Assembly: GCF_002209355.2 (NCBI RefSeq)
Contig: NZ_CP106855.1
Coordinates: 1,860,001 to 1,924,000 of the forward strand
Origin: Bdellovibrio sp. SKB1291214
Lineage (GTDB): Bacteria; Bdellovibrionota; Bdellovibrionia; Bdellovibrionales; Bdellovibrionaceae
Direction: 5' to 3'
DNA length: 64,000 bases
Part shown: positions 26,207-34,874 of the stretch, in pieces
Numbering within the stretch: position 1 is the first letter of the stretch
How the letters are laid out: each line of letters opens with the position of its first letter
Program-made: the position numbers and the translations under genes
Notes under the pieces: generated by a model
The model's database searches: none
What the model was told of the DNA's origin: nothing
Seen by the model: the letters and a program-made list of their open reading frames with translations, nothing else

Positions 26207-26586
26207 GTTTCCTCCGGTTTAGTTAATTCCTGAACCAGAATAGTTGGTCTTGCTAAAAATAAAAATGGGGGGAGCCCCCACAAAAAGGTCCTGTAAAAAG
26301 CCGCGACGAAAACCAAAATTGTTTTTGTAAACTTCGTTCACAGAAATCAAGAACTGATGAGGGAACTGTTTTTTATTTTTCCAATTTGTTTCTACATTGG
26401 CAGTTTTTGCCCGGGGGAACTGAGGATTGAGGTCAAAAATAAATTCTCAAAACAAAACGACGAGGTCGTGCACATACGGTAATATGACAGGCGAAACTGA
26501 GTTGAATGCATATCTGCCTCGTCTTTTCGAAAAAAAAGGCACTGAGTTTCCTCAGTGCCTTAGAGTGATATGAATTTTTCTAAATC
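26207..26586. other. Intergenic region, terminator and short GC hairpin only
   Basis: This 380-base region between two minus-strand genes holds the terminator at 26531-26561 and a short TGGGG/CCCCA hairpin near 26266-26280. It should also contain the promoter of the lipoprotein gene at its left side. I see no open frame with a ribosome-binding site and no RNA motif that I recognise. Confidence 0.5.
26531..26561 (-). terminator. Terminator of six-cysteine exported protein gene
   Basis: AAGGCACTGAG and CTCAGTGCCTT pair perfectly around TTTC, and the minus strand continues with an eight-base T-run. It lies about 25 bases after the stop at 26587. Confidence 0.88.
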
Positions 26587-27066
26587 TTATTTATCGCAAA
26601 GTTCAAGGCGTTTGTTTTCTACAGAGTACGGACGCTCTTTACGGTAGTCCGACGGGTCGTAAGAATACTGCGTATAAGAGTCATCAAGTTGAACCTCTTG
26701 AACCTCCGTTTTCACACATGTTGGACGAGAGGAATCGTTGCGGTTCCATTGAACACAAACTTCTTTTTTAACATTCAAAGGAGCAGTCAAAGTCATTGCT
26801 GGGACCTTCACCGATTTGCGACCCACGCACACTTTAATAGGCATACCCGTGCGGCTGTAGTCGGTTTTGACAGTTTCACAGCTCTCAGACTCACTTGGTG
26901 GAACGTGGACCTGAAGGGCGTTATTTTGCTCATCCACGCACAAGCGGTCGCGAGTGATAGCGCCTTTTTCAGGGATATACGGGTTGGCAGAGCGATTATA
27001 AATGATCTCAGTCGCAGCGGAGGCGAATACCGGCGCCATAAGCAATATAGATAAGATCAGCTTCAT
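26587..27066 (-). CDS. Exported six-cysteine protein, paralogue A
   Basis: ATG 27066 follows AAGGAGGCATTCG and gives 159 residues with a signal peptide cleaved near ASA (residue 17). The mature protein has six cysteines that all align with those of the protein at 36214-36693, which is also 159 residues. Shared blocks include NPYIP, LC, CVQWNRNDSSRP with CVK, YTQ and SDYRKERPYSV. Three disulfides are plausible, so the protein should be periplasmic or secreted. I do not know the family. It diverges from a TIGR02147-type regulator, with a palindrome between them. Confidence 0.8.
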   Translation of the reverse strand: MKLILSILLMAPVFASAATEIIYNRSANPYIPEKGAITRDRLCVDEQNNALQVHVPPSESESCETVKTDYSRTGMPIKVCVGRKSVKVPAMTLTAPLNVKKEVCVQWNRNDSSRPTCVKTEVQEVQLDDSYTQYSYDPSDYRKERPYSVENKRLELCDK

Positions 27067-27160
27067 CGAATGCCTCCTTAAAGAGGTAAGAAGAGGTAGG
27101 GTTATGGGCGATAGTTTTCCCATAAAAGGGGTGACCAAACAAGAGACGGTCCCGGAAAAC

Positions 27161-27181
27161 CTTTCACAAGGTTTGTGAAAG
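27161..27181. promoter_or_regulatory. Palindrome between divergent genes
   Basis: CTTTCACAA and TTGTGAAAG are perfect inverted arms around GGT. The site is between the start of the six-cysteine protein gene and that of the TIGR02147-type regulator, about 50 bases from the regulator's TATATATAA box (27217-27225). It is a candidate operator for the divergent pair. It could also be an RNA hairpin. Confidence 0.5.
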
Positions 27182-27232
27182 CCCTCCAAAAATGGGGAAG
27201 TCCTCGATTTTTAAGGTATATATAAGCCCCAT

Positions 27233-28012
27233 ATGACAAAGGCTGAAATCCTTAAGTACAAAGACTATAGGCAGTTTCTGGCAGACTATAATGCCTGGAA
27301 GAGCCAAAATAAAGTCGGTTGGAGTTTGACGGTGTGGACCCGTCAGCTGGGGCTCTCTCATCCCTCTGCTTTGTCGATGATCTTAAACCGCAAACGTCAT
27401 ATTGGTGACAAGCTTGCAGAGTCCATCTCTGAATATTTCGCTTTCGACGCTCAAGAAAAAGAACATTTTGCCAACTTGGTAAAGTACGAGAAATCCATCG
27501 ATAGCAGTCATCTGCGAATCATGGTTTTGAATCAAATCCAGGGTGAAAAGAACAGCGCCATTGCACGCTTTGTTTTGAATGAGGGTCATAAGCTTCAGAG
27601 ATTCGATACCCGTGAAGACTTAGCTAAAGCTTTATCACCCATCCTAGGGATGACTTCAGAGGACCTGACGGCCTTGGAGGCCAGAACTCCTGATAAACCA
27701 GATCCAAAGGCTATGCATTTGGAAGTGGTGAAAATTCTAGAGCGATCCTACGACATCGTTCCTAAAGAACAACGCCAATATTCAGCGACCTTCCTACGTA
27801 TGAAGTCGGAGCGTATGCAGGAAGCTATCCTGAAGCTTCGCGCTTTCCAAAAAGAGTTCATTGCTGAGTATGATTGTGAAGATGCCGATGCGCTGGTGTG
27901 CTTTCAAAATTCTTTATTCAATATGATCAATGCGGCTGACGGCGACGCGGAAGCTGAAGAGGCTTGTCGCGATCCTCAGCTTCCGCATAATAAAAAGAAA
28001 AACAAAACCTAA
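27233..28012 (+). CDS. TIGR02147-type regulator (DUF4423-like)
   Basis: The first 80 residues read DYRQFLADYNAWKSQNKVGWSLTVWTRQLGLSHPSALSMILNRKRHIGDKLAESISEYFAFDAQEKEHFANLVKYE. This is the hallmark of TIGR02147, a family abundant in Bdellovibrio and Fibrobacter, and contains a helix-turn-helix-like segment. The middle is more divergent than in typical members, and the 259-residue length is slightly short. The ATG has no Shine-Dalgarno sequence and follows a TATATATAA box by about 8 bases, so the transcript may be leaderless. Its targets are unknown. The divergent six-cysteine gene is the obvious candidate. Confidence 0.8.
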   Translation: MTKAEILKYKDYRQFLADYNAWKSQNKVGWSLTVWTRQLGLSHPSALSMILNRKRHIGDKLAESISEYFAFDAQEKEHFANLVKYEKSIDSSHLRIMVLNQIQGEKNSAIARFVLNEGHKLQRFDTREDLAKALSPILGMTSEDLTALEARTPDKPDPKAMHLEVVKILERSYDIVPKEQRQYSATFLRMKSERMQEAILKLRAFQKEFIAEYDCEDADALVCFQNSLFNMINAADGDAEAEEACRDPQLPHNKKKNKT

Positions 28013-28015
28013 CTG

Positions 28016-28480
28016 TTAAGTCCCACCGCATTCGTCGCCCCAAGCTGCGACCATAGAGCACGTGGGATTCACGTCCGTGCCACCAGTTCCGTTTTTATTA
28101 ATCGTACATTTCATCTCTTTGGCAGTCTCGTGAACGTGCCCCGTCGTTCCGTCTGGCATCACACCCATTTCTGACATGGCATCAAACAGCGATTTCGCCG
28201 TGATCGGTCCCACACCGGTTGGGGGAGTGCATGAATATGCCGGCATCAAATCTGGCAGCACGCCGCGATTTGTTTGTACGCAGTGGAGTTCGTCAATCGT
28301 CCAGGTGGTGTCGTCTCCGTTAAAGGTCTTTTTGGCGATGCTAGAGTTTTTTAAAAGGTAACCAAGGGTTACGGCCTGGTCGCCCTTGAATTCTCTTTTA
28401 CTCATGTCTCCGCAGGCGGCGGAAGCGAACTGAGAAAACGCGAATACGCTAACCACTGTAAGAACAGTTTGTTTAAACAT
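28016..28480 (-). CDS. Exported cysteine-containing protein, unknown
   Basis: The 154-residue protein has a signal peptide ending at ASA (residue 21), directly followed by ACGDMSKREF. The mature part has six cysteines and a Gly/Thr-rich C-terminal segment (NGTGGTDVNPTCSMVAAWGDECGG). I do not recognise the family. A ribosome-binding site AAAGGAG is present before the ATG. It converges with the TIGR02147-type gene, leaving only three bases between stops. Confidence 0.7.
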   Translation of the reverse strand: MFKQTVLTVVSVFAFSQFASAACGDMSKREFKGDQAVTLGYLLKNSSIAKKTFNGDDTTWTIDELHCVQTNRGVLPDLMPAYSCTPPTGVGPITAKSLFDAMSEMGVMPDGTTGHVHETAKEMKCTINKNGTGGTDVNPTCSMVAAWGDECGGT

Positions 28481-28590
28481 TAAAAGCTCCTTTGGTTACA
28501 AAATTAGTAGCACCGAAAATTTCGCTCACTTAGTCCAGTGCATAGAAAACATATTTGGTGTTCAACGGCGAAGATGCTCCAATGTAGTAT

Positions 28591-29502
28591 ATGAGGTCAC
28601 AGTTTTTACTTTCCCTGATTCTGTTGTCGTTACCGTTTGTAAGCCGGGCCGAAGTTGAAGTTCCTGTTAAGAAGCAGGTCTGCTCTGGCGGGGGTACCTA
28701 TCCTGTTCATTTATCTTTTGATGATGGACCCAAACTTCCAGAGACCGCACAAATATTAGATATTCTAAAAAAGAATCACATCAAAGCGACTTTCTTGATT
28801 TCTACCAGTCGTTTAAGTTCCCTTTTAAAGAGGCCTCCCAACGAAAACACGAAAAAGTTGTTGGACTTAATTGAACGAATGAAAAAGGAAGGCCATACGA
28901 TTGGCTCTCACTCTTTCGATCATATTGAGCATGCGAATCTAAAAGAAAATTCTGAAGCTTCTATCCAGGAGAATTTGCGTAAGTCATTTATGATCATGGA
29001 TAAGTTGAATTTGCCGAAGCCCGTTCCTTTTCGCTTTCCCTATGGAAGTGGCTGGTTTCAAGAGCAAGACTCCACAAATCAAAATATGGCAGACAAGGTC
29101 ATGCGCCAAGTGAAGAGTGCAGGGTATCGTCCATTTCACTGGGATATCGATACCTGGGATTGGAGTAAAATTAAACGCAAGGCCTTGCCTGACTCCGTTC
29201 TTGAGCAAATTTGCCTCCACAAGGGGGGAATTGTGCTAGCTCACGACATTCATAAGTGGACCGCGGAAAACTTGCCGGCAATTATTGAATCCATTCATAA
29301 CTCTGGACACAAGTTTGTCAGCGAGTCGGAAATTATTAAATACTCTCAGACGCAAGCGCCAGAACCTTTACTGTCTTTGGCCGATCAGGTGGGTAGCATT
29401 CGTTCTTGTCATAAACGTCTTGGAATCCTTGATCAAGTGGGACCAGTCTGCGACACTGGTACCTCTAATAAAACAACTCATGGCCAAGGTGGAGTCCAAT
29501 AA
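28591..29502 (+). CDS. Exported polysaccharide deacetylase (NodB domain)
   Basis: A signal peptide (about residues 1-20) precedes a carbohydrate esterase family 4 domain. HLSFDDGPKLPETAQIL holds the catalytic base Asp and metal-binding Asp, GHTIGSHSFDHIEH holds the two metal-binding His, RFPYGSGW is the third motif, and GGIVLAHDIHKWTAENLPAII is the last. Such enzymes remove N-acetyl groups from peptidoglycan or chitin-like glycans. In Bdellovibrio relatives prey peptidoglycan deacetylation is known, but this particular role is inference. It overlaps the next gene at TAATG. Confidence 0.92.
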   Translation: MRSQFLLSLILLSLPFVSRAEVEVPVKKQVCSGGGTYPVHLSFDDGPKLPETAQILDILKKNHIKATFLISTSRLSSLLKRPPNENTKKLLDLIERMKKEGHTIGSHSFDHIEHANLKENSEASIQENLRKSFMIMDKLNLPKPVPFRFPYGSGWFQEQDSTNQNMADKVMRQVKSAGYRPFHWDIDTWDWSKIKRKALPDSVLEQICLHKGGIVLAHDIHKWTAENLPAIIESIHNSGHKFVSESEIIKYSQTQAPEPLLSLADQVGSIRSCHKRLGILDQVGPVCDTGTSNKTTHGQGGVQ

Positions 29503-30158
29503 TGAAACTTTTTTTGCAAACTCTGGTAACGTTCTTTATCGGTTTTCAAGCGCAAGCTGCCGTTCTTCAAGCAGCATCTAACCTTCAGAATAACAAGGTC
29601 ATCGTTTTGGTCGAGGACCCCACTCGCCGTGTGTTTATGGAAGTGGATGCGAAAACAGGTCGTAAGGAAGCTTTGGGTTTTCCAAATGATCTTGTGTCGG
29701 AGGACATTATGGCAGTGATCTCATTGCCAGATTATGTGGTTGTCGTGTCTCAATGGACATCAGGTGACGGCAAAAAGCCCCGCGTGCACGAGTACGTAAG
29801 AAGTTCTAAAATTTGGATGGCGGCGGGCGAGTTGGGCTGTTTGTCTTTTGATCAAATCGAAATTGAAAAAACGGAGTTGCGTGTCCAATGTGCTGACGCC
29901 GACAACAACAAAACAGTTAAGATGGCATTGGATTTCACGTCGAAGGCGATGATTAAAATGAAACTTCCGCTTGAACAAGACAAGCAAGGTGCTGCAAGCT
30001 TTGCTCTTGCAGGCGGATCTAAATTCAAATGGGATTCTTTGGAGCTAAGTCTGGGTAAGAAAAAAAAGGTTTTCACTTCTAAAGATCTGTCGTTGTCGTC
30101 AGATGCTAAAACCTTTAAGACGATCAAAAAAACTGAAACTTACGGACCTAAAGAATAG
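29502..30158 (+). CDS. Exported protein coupled to the deacetylase, unknown
   Basis: This 218-residue protein begins with a signal peptide ending near QAQA (residue 19). The remainder is rich in beta-strand patterns (NKVIVLVEDPTRRVFMEVDAKTG and VVVVSQWTSGDGKKPRVHEYV) and has two cysteines. I do not recognise it. Its ATG shares bases with the deacetylase stop (TAATG), so it is translationally coupled and probably serves the same process. A bidirectional terminator follows. Confidence 0.7.
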   Translation: MKLFLQTLVTFFIGFQAQAAVLQAASNLQNNKVIVLVEDPTRRVFMEVDAKTGRKEALGFPNDLVSEDIMAVISLPDYVVVVSQWTSGDGKKPRVHEYVRSSKIWMAAGELGCLSFDQIEIEKTELRVQCADADNNKTVKMALDFTSKAMIKMKLPLEQDKQGAASFALAGGSKFKWDSLELSLGKKKKVFTSKDLSLSSDAKTFKTIKKTETYGPKE

Positions 30159-30182
30159 GGTAGCGATCCTTTCAGTGGAAAT

Positions 30183-30215
30183 AAAAAAAGCCATCCAACC
30201 GGATGGCTTTTTTTT
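30183..30215. terminator. Bidirectional terminator
   Basis: AAAAAAGCCATCC and GGATGGCTTTTTT form a perfect stem around AACC with A and T runs on both sides. It serves the deacetylase operon and the convergent nuclease gene. Confidence 0.92.
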
Positions 30216-30236
30216 GCTCAAAGTTTGTTCCGAAGT

Positions 30237-30890
30237 TTAAAAGAACTTGTAACCGTTATTGAGGGCGATGTTCTTATCCGAAAAAAAGACTCGGCGCCAG
30301 ACGGGGATTTGTTCTATATCTTCGGGGAAGTACAGAACTTTTGTTTCAGTGTCTCCCACATAATTGGTTCCCGTTAAATTGCGAGACTTCATTCTGAAGT
30401 CGTAGGGCGCTAAAACTTTGTCATAACGAGAGGCAAAAAGACCTCTTTGGTTATCGACCGCAAACTTACTGTCGGCGCTGTACGTAGCAAGAAGGCCTTT
30501 ATCGAATGGATAGATAAAGTACATGTATCCCCAGCCCTCTTTTAAAATCTCGCGGTTGATTTCAACGTTATTGTATATGACGCGTCCTAGGATTCGATTG
30601 TGTTTATCATGCCCATTGTCGTCGTAAACAACTGTGACGTGACTTCCAGGGGGCACCAGGCCGGCGACAAAGTCACGGGCTACATCTGCCACTTCACCTT
30701 GCGTATTGCCGAAATAATCAACTTCCGGAGTGTCTACCCCTAAGAAACGTACTTTATAGCGGTCACTGCCAGACTGAATTGTCAGTGTGTCGCCATCGTG
30801 AACATTTATGACGGTTCCTTGCAGGGAATAGGCAAGAGCCAGTGCAGGAAAAAATAAAAGGATCGACAGGGTCAGGCGGATTAATTTCAT
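30237..30890 (-). CDS. Exported thermonuclease-family nuclease (SNase)
   Basis: The signal peptide ends near ALA (residue 20). The mature protein is a staphylococcal-nuclease-like OB fold: GTVINVHDGDTLTIQ, YKVRFLGVDTPEV with the catalytic Arg and a metal-binding Asp, EVADVARDFVAG, KHNRILGRVIYNNVEINREILKEGWGYMY with the second catalytic Arg, and NQRGLFA. The C-terminal 60 residues go beyond the core. It should degrade DNA or RNA outside the cytoplasm, useful for nutrient salvage or prey digestion. ATG 30890 is preferred over GTG 30914 because the signal peptide begins there. Confidence 0.9.
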   Translation of the reverse strand: MKLIRLTLSILLFFPALALAYSLQGTVINVHDGDTLTIQSGSDRYKVRFLGVDTPEVDYFGNTQGEVADVARDFVAGLVPPGSHVTVVYDDNGHDKHNRILGRVIYNNVEINREILKEGWGYMYFIYPFDKGLLATYSADSKFAVDNQRGLFASRYDKVLAPYDFRMKSRNLTGTNYVGDTETKVLYFPEDIEQIPVWRRVFFSDKNIALNNGYKFF

Positions 30891-30969
30891 AACAGTCTTT
30901 GTATCAATTCCCACCGGGGGAGCCTATCGGTACTCCACCCTTGGAAAAAATTGCGTGACTGTCAAATAG

Positions 30970-32508
30970 TTAGTCTTGGATATCTAGATAAGTGGTTTTA
31001 TCAAGGAACGGGAAGACAGGAACAGAGTCAAATACAGAATCATAAGTGAACTTAAATGTATTCAAACTCATGATAGCGATCTCTGCGATAACTGATCCTG
31101 ACACATTACCTTGGTAACGGCTGTGAATCTGTGGTGCATTAAGAATAATTCTTTCGTATTCCACACTGCGACCTTCAGAACGGCAAACCGCATCGTACAG
31201 AGGACCGTTTTTAGCTTCGATCAAAGCTGCTTCTGCCACCACCGAATCGCCAAAGGCTTTTGGGTTCGTGGAGGCTCTGACAAAGTTCCCAGGAACTGTC
31301 CAGAACGTCGAGTAACGGTTCACGATGGAATTCACACCGTAGCTTGCTGGGCTTACTGCATAGTTATCTGTTGTGTTGCAATAGCTGCCATTCTTTTTTA
31401 CGTTACCAAGGCCCATGCTGATGGACTTGCTGCTTGTAATTTGCAAATTACGATTCGCATCGCTGTTGCTATATTTTATAGGGCCGTACATGAATACAGA
31501 ACCCACGACATAAATGCGGCACCCTGTGCGAGATTTAATAGTTACGTTATCTAGTAACAACGGACCGCGAACGGCTACGTCACCTTCGCAGGCAAGTTCA
31601 CCACTGTTTTGGAAAAATGTCCCTTGATCCAACAGGCCCGATAAAGCCACGGAGTCTGAGCCATCTTTATAATATTTAACTCTTTCAGATGCAGCCATCT
31701 GGAAGGCTGCGGTGATATTCGCATCCGTTGGAGCACCGATGTACACGCTTTTCTTTTCTTGAACTGCAGCGCCAACAGTTGAAGAATAAGTCGAAGCTAG
31801 GAGTTGATTTTTAATATATTGACCTAAAGTTGAAACGTTCGTCGCCGCAGCGATAGCTGCTGGCAGTGTCGCTTTCGGCACTATCACAGATTTATCAGCG
31901 GGCATCGCAATCGTATTGAAGCTGTTGCCGTGATCGCCATAAACCGCACCACTTGTCCAAGTCATGGGGCTTGGAGAACCTTGACCCATGAAGTAGCTGG
32001 ATTGATAACCAAAGTCTGTCACGATATTAGACGCGACTTGTGCGTGACATTGGATACAACCCATACCACGAACAGCCAATGCTGGTTTGAATGTCTGGAA
32101 AGCATTCCCCACACTCACTTTAACGGTAAACTGAATCGCCACGCTGTCTTTATCAGTGACGACAACAATCACATTGTCATTTCCGCGGAAACCATAGTTC
32201 GGAGTGTATTTAAATTTATAGGTGGCTTTATCTGTGACTTCGAATTTTCCGTTTAAGGCAGCACCCGAATTGGCCGCGATAAATGAAATTTTATCAGCAA
32301 CGGGTGCTCGAGACGAGTCCGCCTGAAAATCAATGGCGGTATTCATCTTAGTTTCTAAGAGCATATCCGGAATAACTTTGGCTTCAGCATTACCACCACT
32401 TTGGCTGGCGATTTCTACGCCGCTAAAATGAGCTTGAGGCGCACAGTTTTGAAAGGCTGTCACCAGAGTTGCAGTCACGATGGCTAAACCAAGAAGTCTC
32501 ATTTTCAT
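30970..32508 (-). CDS. Lipoprotein with cadherin-like domain and one CXXCH motif
   Basis: The 512-residue protein has a lipoprotein signal with lipobox FQNC (Cys22), a form seen often in Bdellovibrio lipoproteins. Residues about 45-135 resemble a cadherin/Big-like tandem domain (KISFIAANSGAALNGKFEV, YTPNYGFRGNDNVIVVVTD). GCIQCH at 150-155 is a single CXXCH heme-binding motif. The last 250 residues contain beta-helix-like strands (VAVRGPLLLDNVTIKSRTGCRIYVVGSVFMYGPIKYS) and end in KTTYLDIQD. Whether it carries heme is uncertain, because no distal ligand is evident. It is transcribed alone. Confidence 0.75.
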   Translation of the reverse strand: MKMRLLGLAIVTATLVTAFQNCAPQAHFSGVEIASQSGGNAEAKVIPDMLLETKMNTAIDFQADSSRAPVADKISFIAANSGAALNGKFEVTDKATYKFKYTPNYGFRGNDNVIVVVTDKDSVAIQFTVKVSVGNAFQTFKPALAVRGMGCIQCHAQVASNIVTDFGYQSSYFMGQGSPSPMTWTSGAVYGDHGNSFNTIAMPADKSVIVPKATLPAAIAAATNVSTLGQYIKNQLLASTYSSTVGAAVQEKKSVYIGAPTDANITAAFQMAASERVKYYKDGSDSVALSGLLDQGTFFQNSGELACEGDVAVRGPLLLDNVTIKSRTGCRIYVVGSVFMYGPIKYSNSDANRNLQITSSKSISMGLGNVKKNGSYCNTTDNYAVSPASYGVNSIVNRYSTFWTVPGNFVRASTNPKAFGDSVVAEAALIEAKNGPLYDAVCRSEGRSVEYERIILNAPQIHSRYQGNVSGSVIAEIAIMSLNTFKFTYDSVFDSVPVFPFLDKTTYLDIQD

Positions 32509-32973
32509 ACAGTCATCCCCCGAAACATGTGAAATCCGACCGATTCAATTAGTTGTCATTTGCAATATTGTTACCAGCTTAAAACGAATACCCTCTCGAC
32601 GGCGTTTAGTTTATTCGACAGTGTCTGTCAGGTAGTCATTTCTAGATCTATGGCCAGGCCCTTCCAGTCTTTTTCAGGCCTTATTATTTTTTAGAACAAG
32701 TACAAGATGGTGGCTAAAAATTCGAGCCACTAAAATGCGTGCGGATAACTGGCGTATTTGCAAAGAGGTGATCCCGGGCAATCCCAATCCAACACCTGCA
32801 GAATGTAAAGCGGCTCATGCACAACTTATCAACGATTTGATCGATCAGTGTATGGCTTTAGTAAATATCGGCCATAACCCACATAACGTCGGTTTATTCA
32901 TTGATCCGTTGACTGTTGAGGTGTCCTGCCTGAAAGGCGTTGATACTTCATTGAAATAGATCGGGGCAGCCAA
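32509..32973. other. Intergenic region with one doubtful small frame
   Basis: This 465-base stretch lies upstream of the minus-strand lipoprotein gene and past the stop of the RlpA-like gene. It must hold the lipoprotein promoter on its left. The only frame of note is the doubtful 74-codon one at 32735-32959. No hairpin with a T-run and no RNA motif was recognised. Confidence 0.5.
32735..32959 (+). CDS. Possible small protein, doubtful
   Basis: A 74-codon frame encodes WRICKEVIPGNPNPTPAECKAAHAQLINDLIDQCMALVNIGHNPHNVGLFIDPLTVEVSCLKG. It has protein-like composition and four cysteines. There is no ribosome-binding site or signal peptide, and the frame stays open upstream without a convincing start. 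It may be the tail of a decayed gene. I list it because it fills an otherwise empty region. Confidence 0.3.
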   Translation: MRADNWRICKEVIPGNPNPTPAECKAAHAQLINDLIDQCMALVNIGHNPHNVGLFIDPLTVEVSCLKGVDTSLK

Positions 32974-33360
32974 TTACTGACCGGGGATAGATACAACTTC
33001 CATGCGAACCTGGTCAGTGCCTTTTTTTATAAAGCCTAACTGTTTCGCGGCGGCTTCCGAAACATCCAAAATGCGACCCTTCGTAAAAGGTCCACGATCA
33101 TTTATTCGAACCACGACAGAGCGACCCGAAGACAAGCTTGTCACGCGAACCTGCGAACCCATAGGAAGGGTTTTGTGAGCTGCGGTCAGTTTATTTAAAT
33201 CAAAGATTTCTCCACTGGCAGTGCGGTTGCCTTGATGGCTTTCTCCATACCAGGAAGCCTGACCCTTCTTAACACTGCCAACATGAAGCGCTGTCGCACA
33301 GCTTGGAAGAGCTATGCTCAGAACTAATAGCAATGTGATCAAGGGTACGTTGAAGCGCAT
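32974..33360 (-). CDS. rlpA: RlpA-like lipoprotein
   Basis: From ATG 33360, after GAGGAGAAGGT, the protein has 128 residues. The lipobox is LPSC near residue 20. The rest is one double-psi beta-barrel: GQASWYGESHQGNRTASGEIFDLNKLTAAHKTLPMGSQVRVT, VVVRINDRGPFTKGRILDVSEAAAKQLGF. These are the classic RlpA motifs including the Asp-containing INDRGPF. RlpA proteins bind or cleave peptidoglycan lacking stem peptides. There is no SPOR domain, so this is the short form. Confidence 0.9.
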   Translation of the reverse strand: MRFNVPLITLLLVLSIALPSCATALHVGSVKKGQASWYGESHQGNRTASGEIFDLNKLTAAHKTLPMGSQVRVTSLSSGRSVVVRINDRGPFTKGRILDVSEAAAKQLGFIKKGTDQVRMEVVSIPGQ

Positions 33361-33605
33361 ACCTTCTCCTCGGCATTTTCGGCTTTCTACTTGATTTTCC
33401 CTCTGATATGCAAGGTCCACAGTATGTATCTTGCTGCTGGACCATAGGATAAAGACCCCAAGTGTTGTCTATAAGCACCAATCGTGTTCGGAAAGCTACA
33501 GTGCTTGTGCCCTGCAACGCATCGCCCTTGATTGCACAAATCAAAATCTTATCGGAAAATCATTAATGAATCGTATTTAACTTAACCTTGAATGAGAGAG
33601 CCTTT

Positions 33606-34724
33606 ATGAGCATTCAACAAGTTCCATTTATTACTTTGAACCGTTTCGAACCTGGTTTCCGCGATGAGTTTTTGGCGGGAGTTGCCAACCTTTTTGATAA
33701 GACTCAATTTGTTGGTGGACCTATCGTCGGCGAGATGGAAGCAAATCTTGCTGCTTACACTAAATCTAAACATGCTATCGGTTGCGCAAACGGAACTGAT
33801 GCCATTCAAATCGCACTTCGCGCTGTGGGTGTTGAAAAGAACGATAAAGTTCTAGTTCCAGATATGACTTTCTGGGCAACTTTCGAAGCTGTTGTGAACG
33901 TGGGTGCAAACCCTGTGACTGTGGATGTGAATAAAGAATACTGCCATTGGGATCTTGCGACTTTCAAAAAAGCAGTGGAGCAATTCAAACCAAAAGCAGC
34001 TATCATGGTTCACCTTTATGGTTGGGTGACTCCTGAGACTTTGGAAATCAGAAAATTCGCAAAAGACAACGGCGTTGTTTTGATCGAAGACGGTGCTCAA
34101 TGTTTCGGTACAGAAATTTCTGGCCAATCTGTTTTGGGTACGGCTGAAATTTCTACGACAAGCTTTTACCCAGCAAAAGTTTTGGGTGCTTCTGGTGACG
34201 CTGGCGCGATTTTCACAGCAAACGATACATATGCTAAAAATTGCCGTACATTGATTAATCACGGTCGTACAGATCACTACTCTCACGGGATGATCGGTTG
34301 GAATTCTCGTATCGGTGCTTACGAGTCATTATTCTTGAACATGTCTTTGAAACACATCGATGCTCGTATCAAGTCTCGTATGAACGCAGTTAAGTTTTAC
34401 GAAGAATCTTTGAAAGGCTTGCCACTAAAACCAGTTCGCGCGGCTTCGACTGTGACTGAAAACGGTTACTGTGCGGTTGCGATGATTGAGCCAAAACTTC
34501 GTCCCGCTTTGATTGAGAACTTGAAAAAAGCAAACGTAGGTTACGGCACAATTTATCCAGGTGCGATGAGCATGCAGTCTGGCGCTCAAAGCCACTTGGC
34601 AGGTAAGATTGACAATGGAAACGCTCACTACATCTCTCAAGCTGTATTGAACCTTCCATGCTTCGCATACATCACGCCAGAAGAACTTCAATACGTTGTC
34701 GACGTCGTTAAAAAGAGCTTCTAG
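33606..34724 (+). CDS. DegT/DnrJ/EryC1/StrS sugar aminotransferase
   Basis: PLP-dependent aminotransferase of nucleotide-sugar pathways, 372 residues from ATG 33606, which is preferred over ATG 33588 because GAGAG precedes it. GCANGTDAIQIALRAVGV, GAQCFG and SFYPAKVLGASGDAGAIF (with the PLP-binding Lys) are diagnostic, and NSRIGAYESLFLNMSLKHIDARI follows. It probably makes an amino sugar for surface polysaccharide. The codon choice looks more regular than in neighbours, hinting at good expression. Its terminator was split by the IS element just downstream. Confidence 0.92.
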   Translation: MSIQQVPFITLNRFEPGFRDEFLAGVANLFDKTQFVGGPIVGEMEANLAAYTKSKHAIGCANGTDAIQIALRAVGVEKNDKVLVPDMTFWATFEAVVNVGANPVTVDVNKEYCHWDLATFKKAVEQFKPKAAIMVHLYGWVTPETLEIRKFAKDNGVVLIEDGAQCFGTEISGQSVLGTAEISTTSFYPAKVLGASGDAGAIFTANDTYAKNCRTLINHGRTDHYSHGMIGWNSRIGAYESLFLNMSLKHIDARIKSRMNAVKFYEESLKGLPLKPVRAASTVTENGYCAVAMIEPKLRPALIENLKKANVGYGTIYPGAMSMQSGAQSHLAGKIDNGNAHYISQAVLNLPCFAYITPEELQYVVDVVKKSF

Positions 34725-34793
34725 TATTCATTCTAAATTCAGAGCCCTGTCATCAGTGGATGTCGGGGTTACAAAAGAAAAAGCCGGGTTTGA

Positions 34794-34814
34794 TGATCTG
34801 TACCCCAAAAACTG
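34794..34814 (+). repeat. IS left terminal inverted repeat
   Basis: TGATCTGTACCCCAAAAAC-type end, inverse of 36153-36173 in 19 of 21 positions. The preceding TTGA is the target duplication. Confidence 0.88.
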
Positions 34815-34874
34815 GAGAAGGAAATAAAAGACCTTTTCCCGTATTTGGGGTATTTTCTTTTAAAGGAAGAGATC

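Noticed and set aside
26266-26280. GGGGGG/CCCCC hairpin as a terminator
   Set aside because: The stem is only about five pairs and lies upstream of a gene start, so I list it only as part of the intergenic region.
34390-34691. Two minus-strand frames inside the DegT gene
   Set aside because: They are antisense shadows of a strongly conserved aminotransferase and lack ribosome-binding sites.
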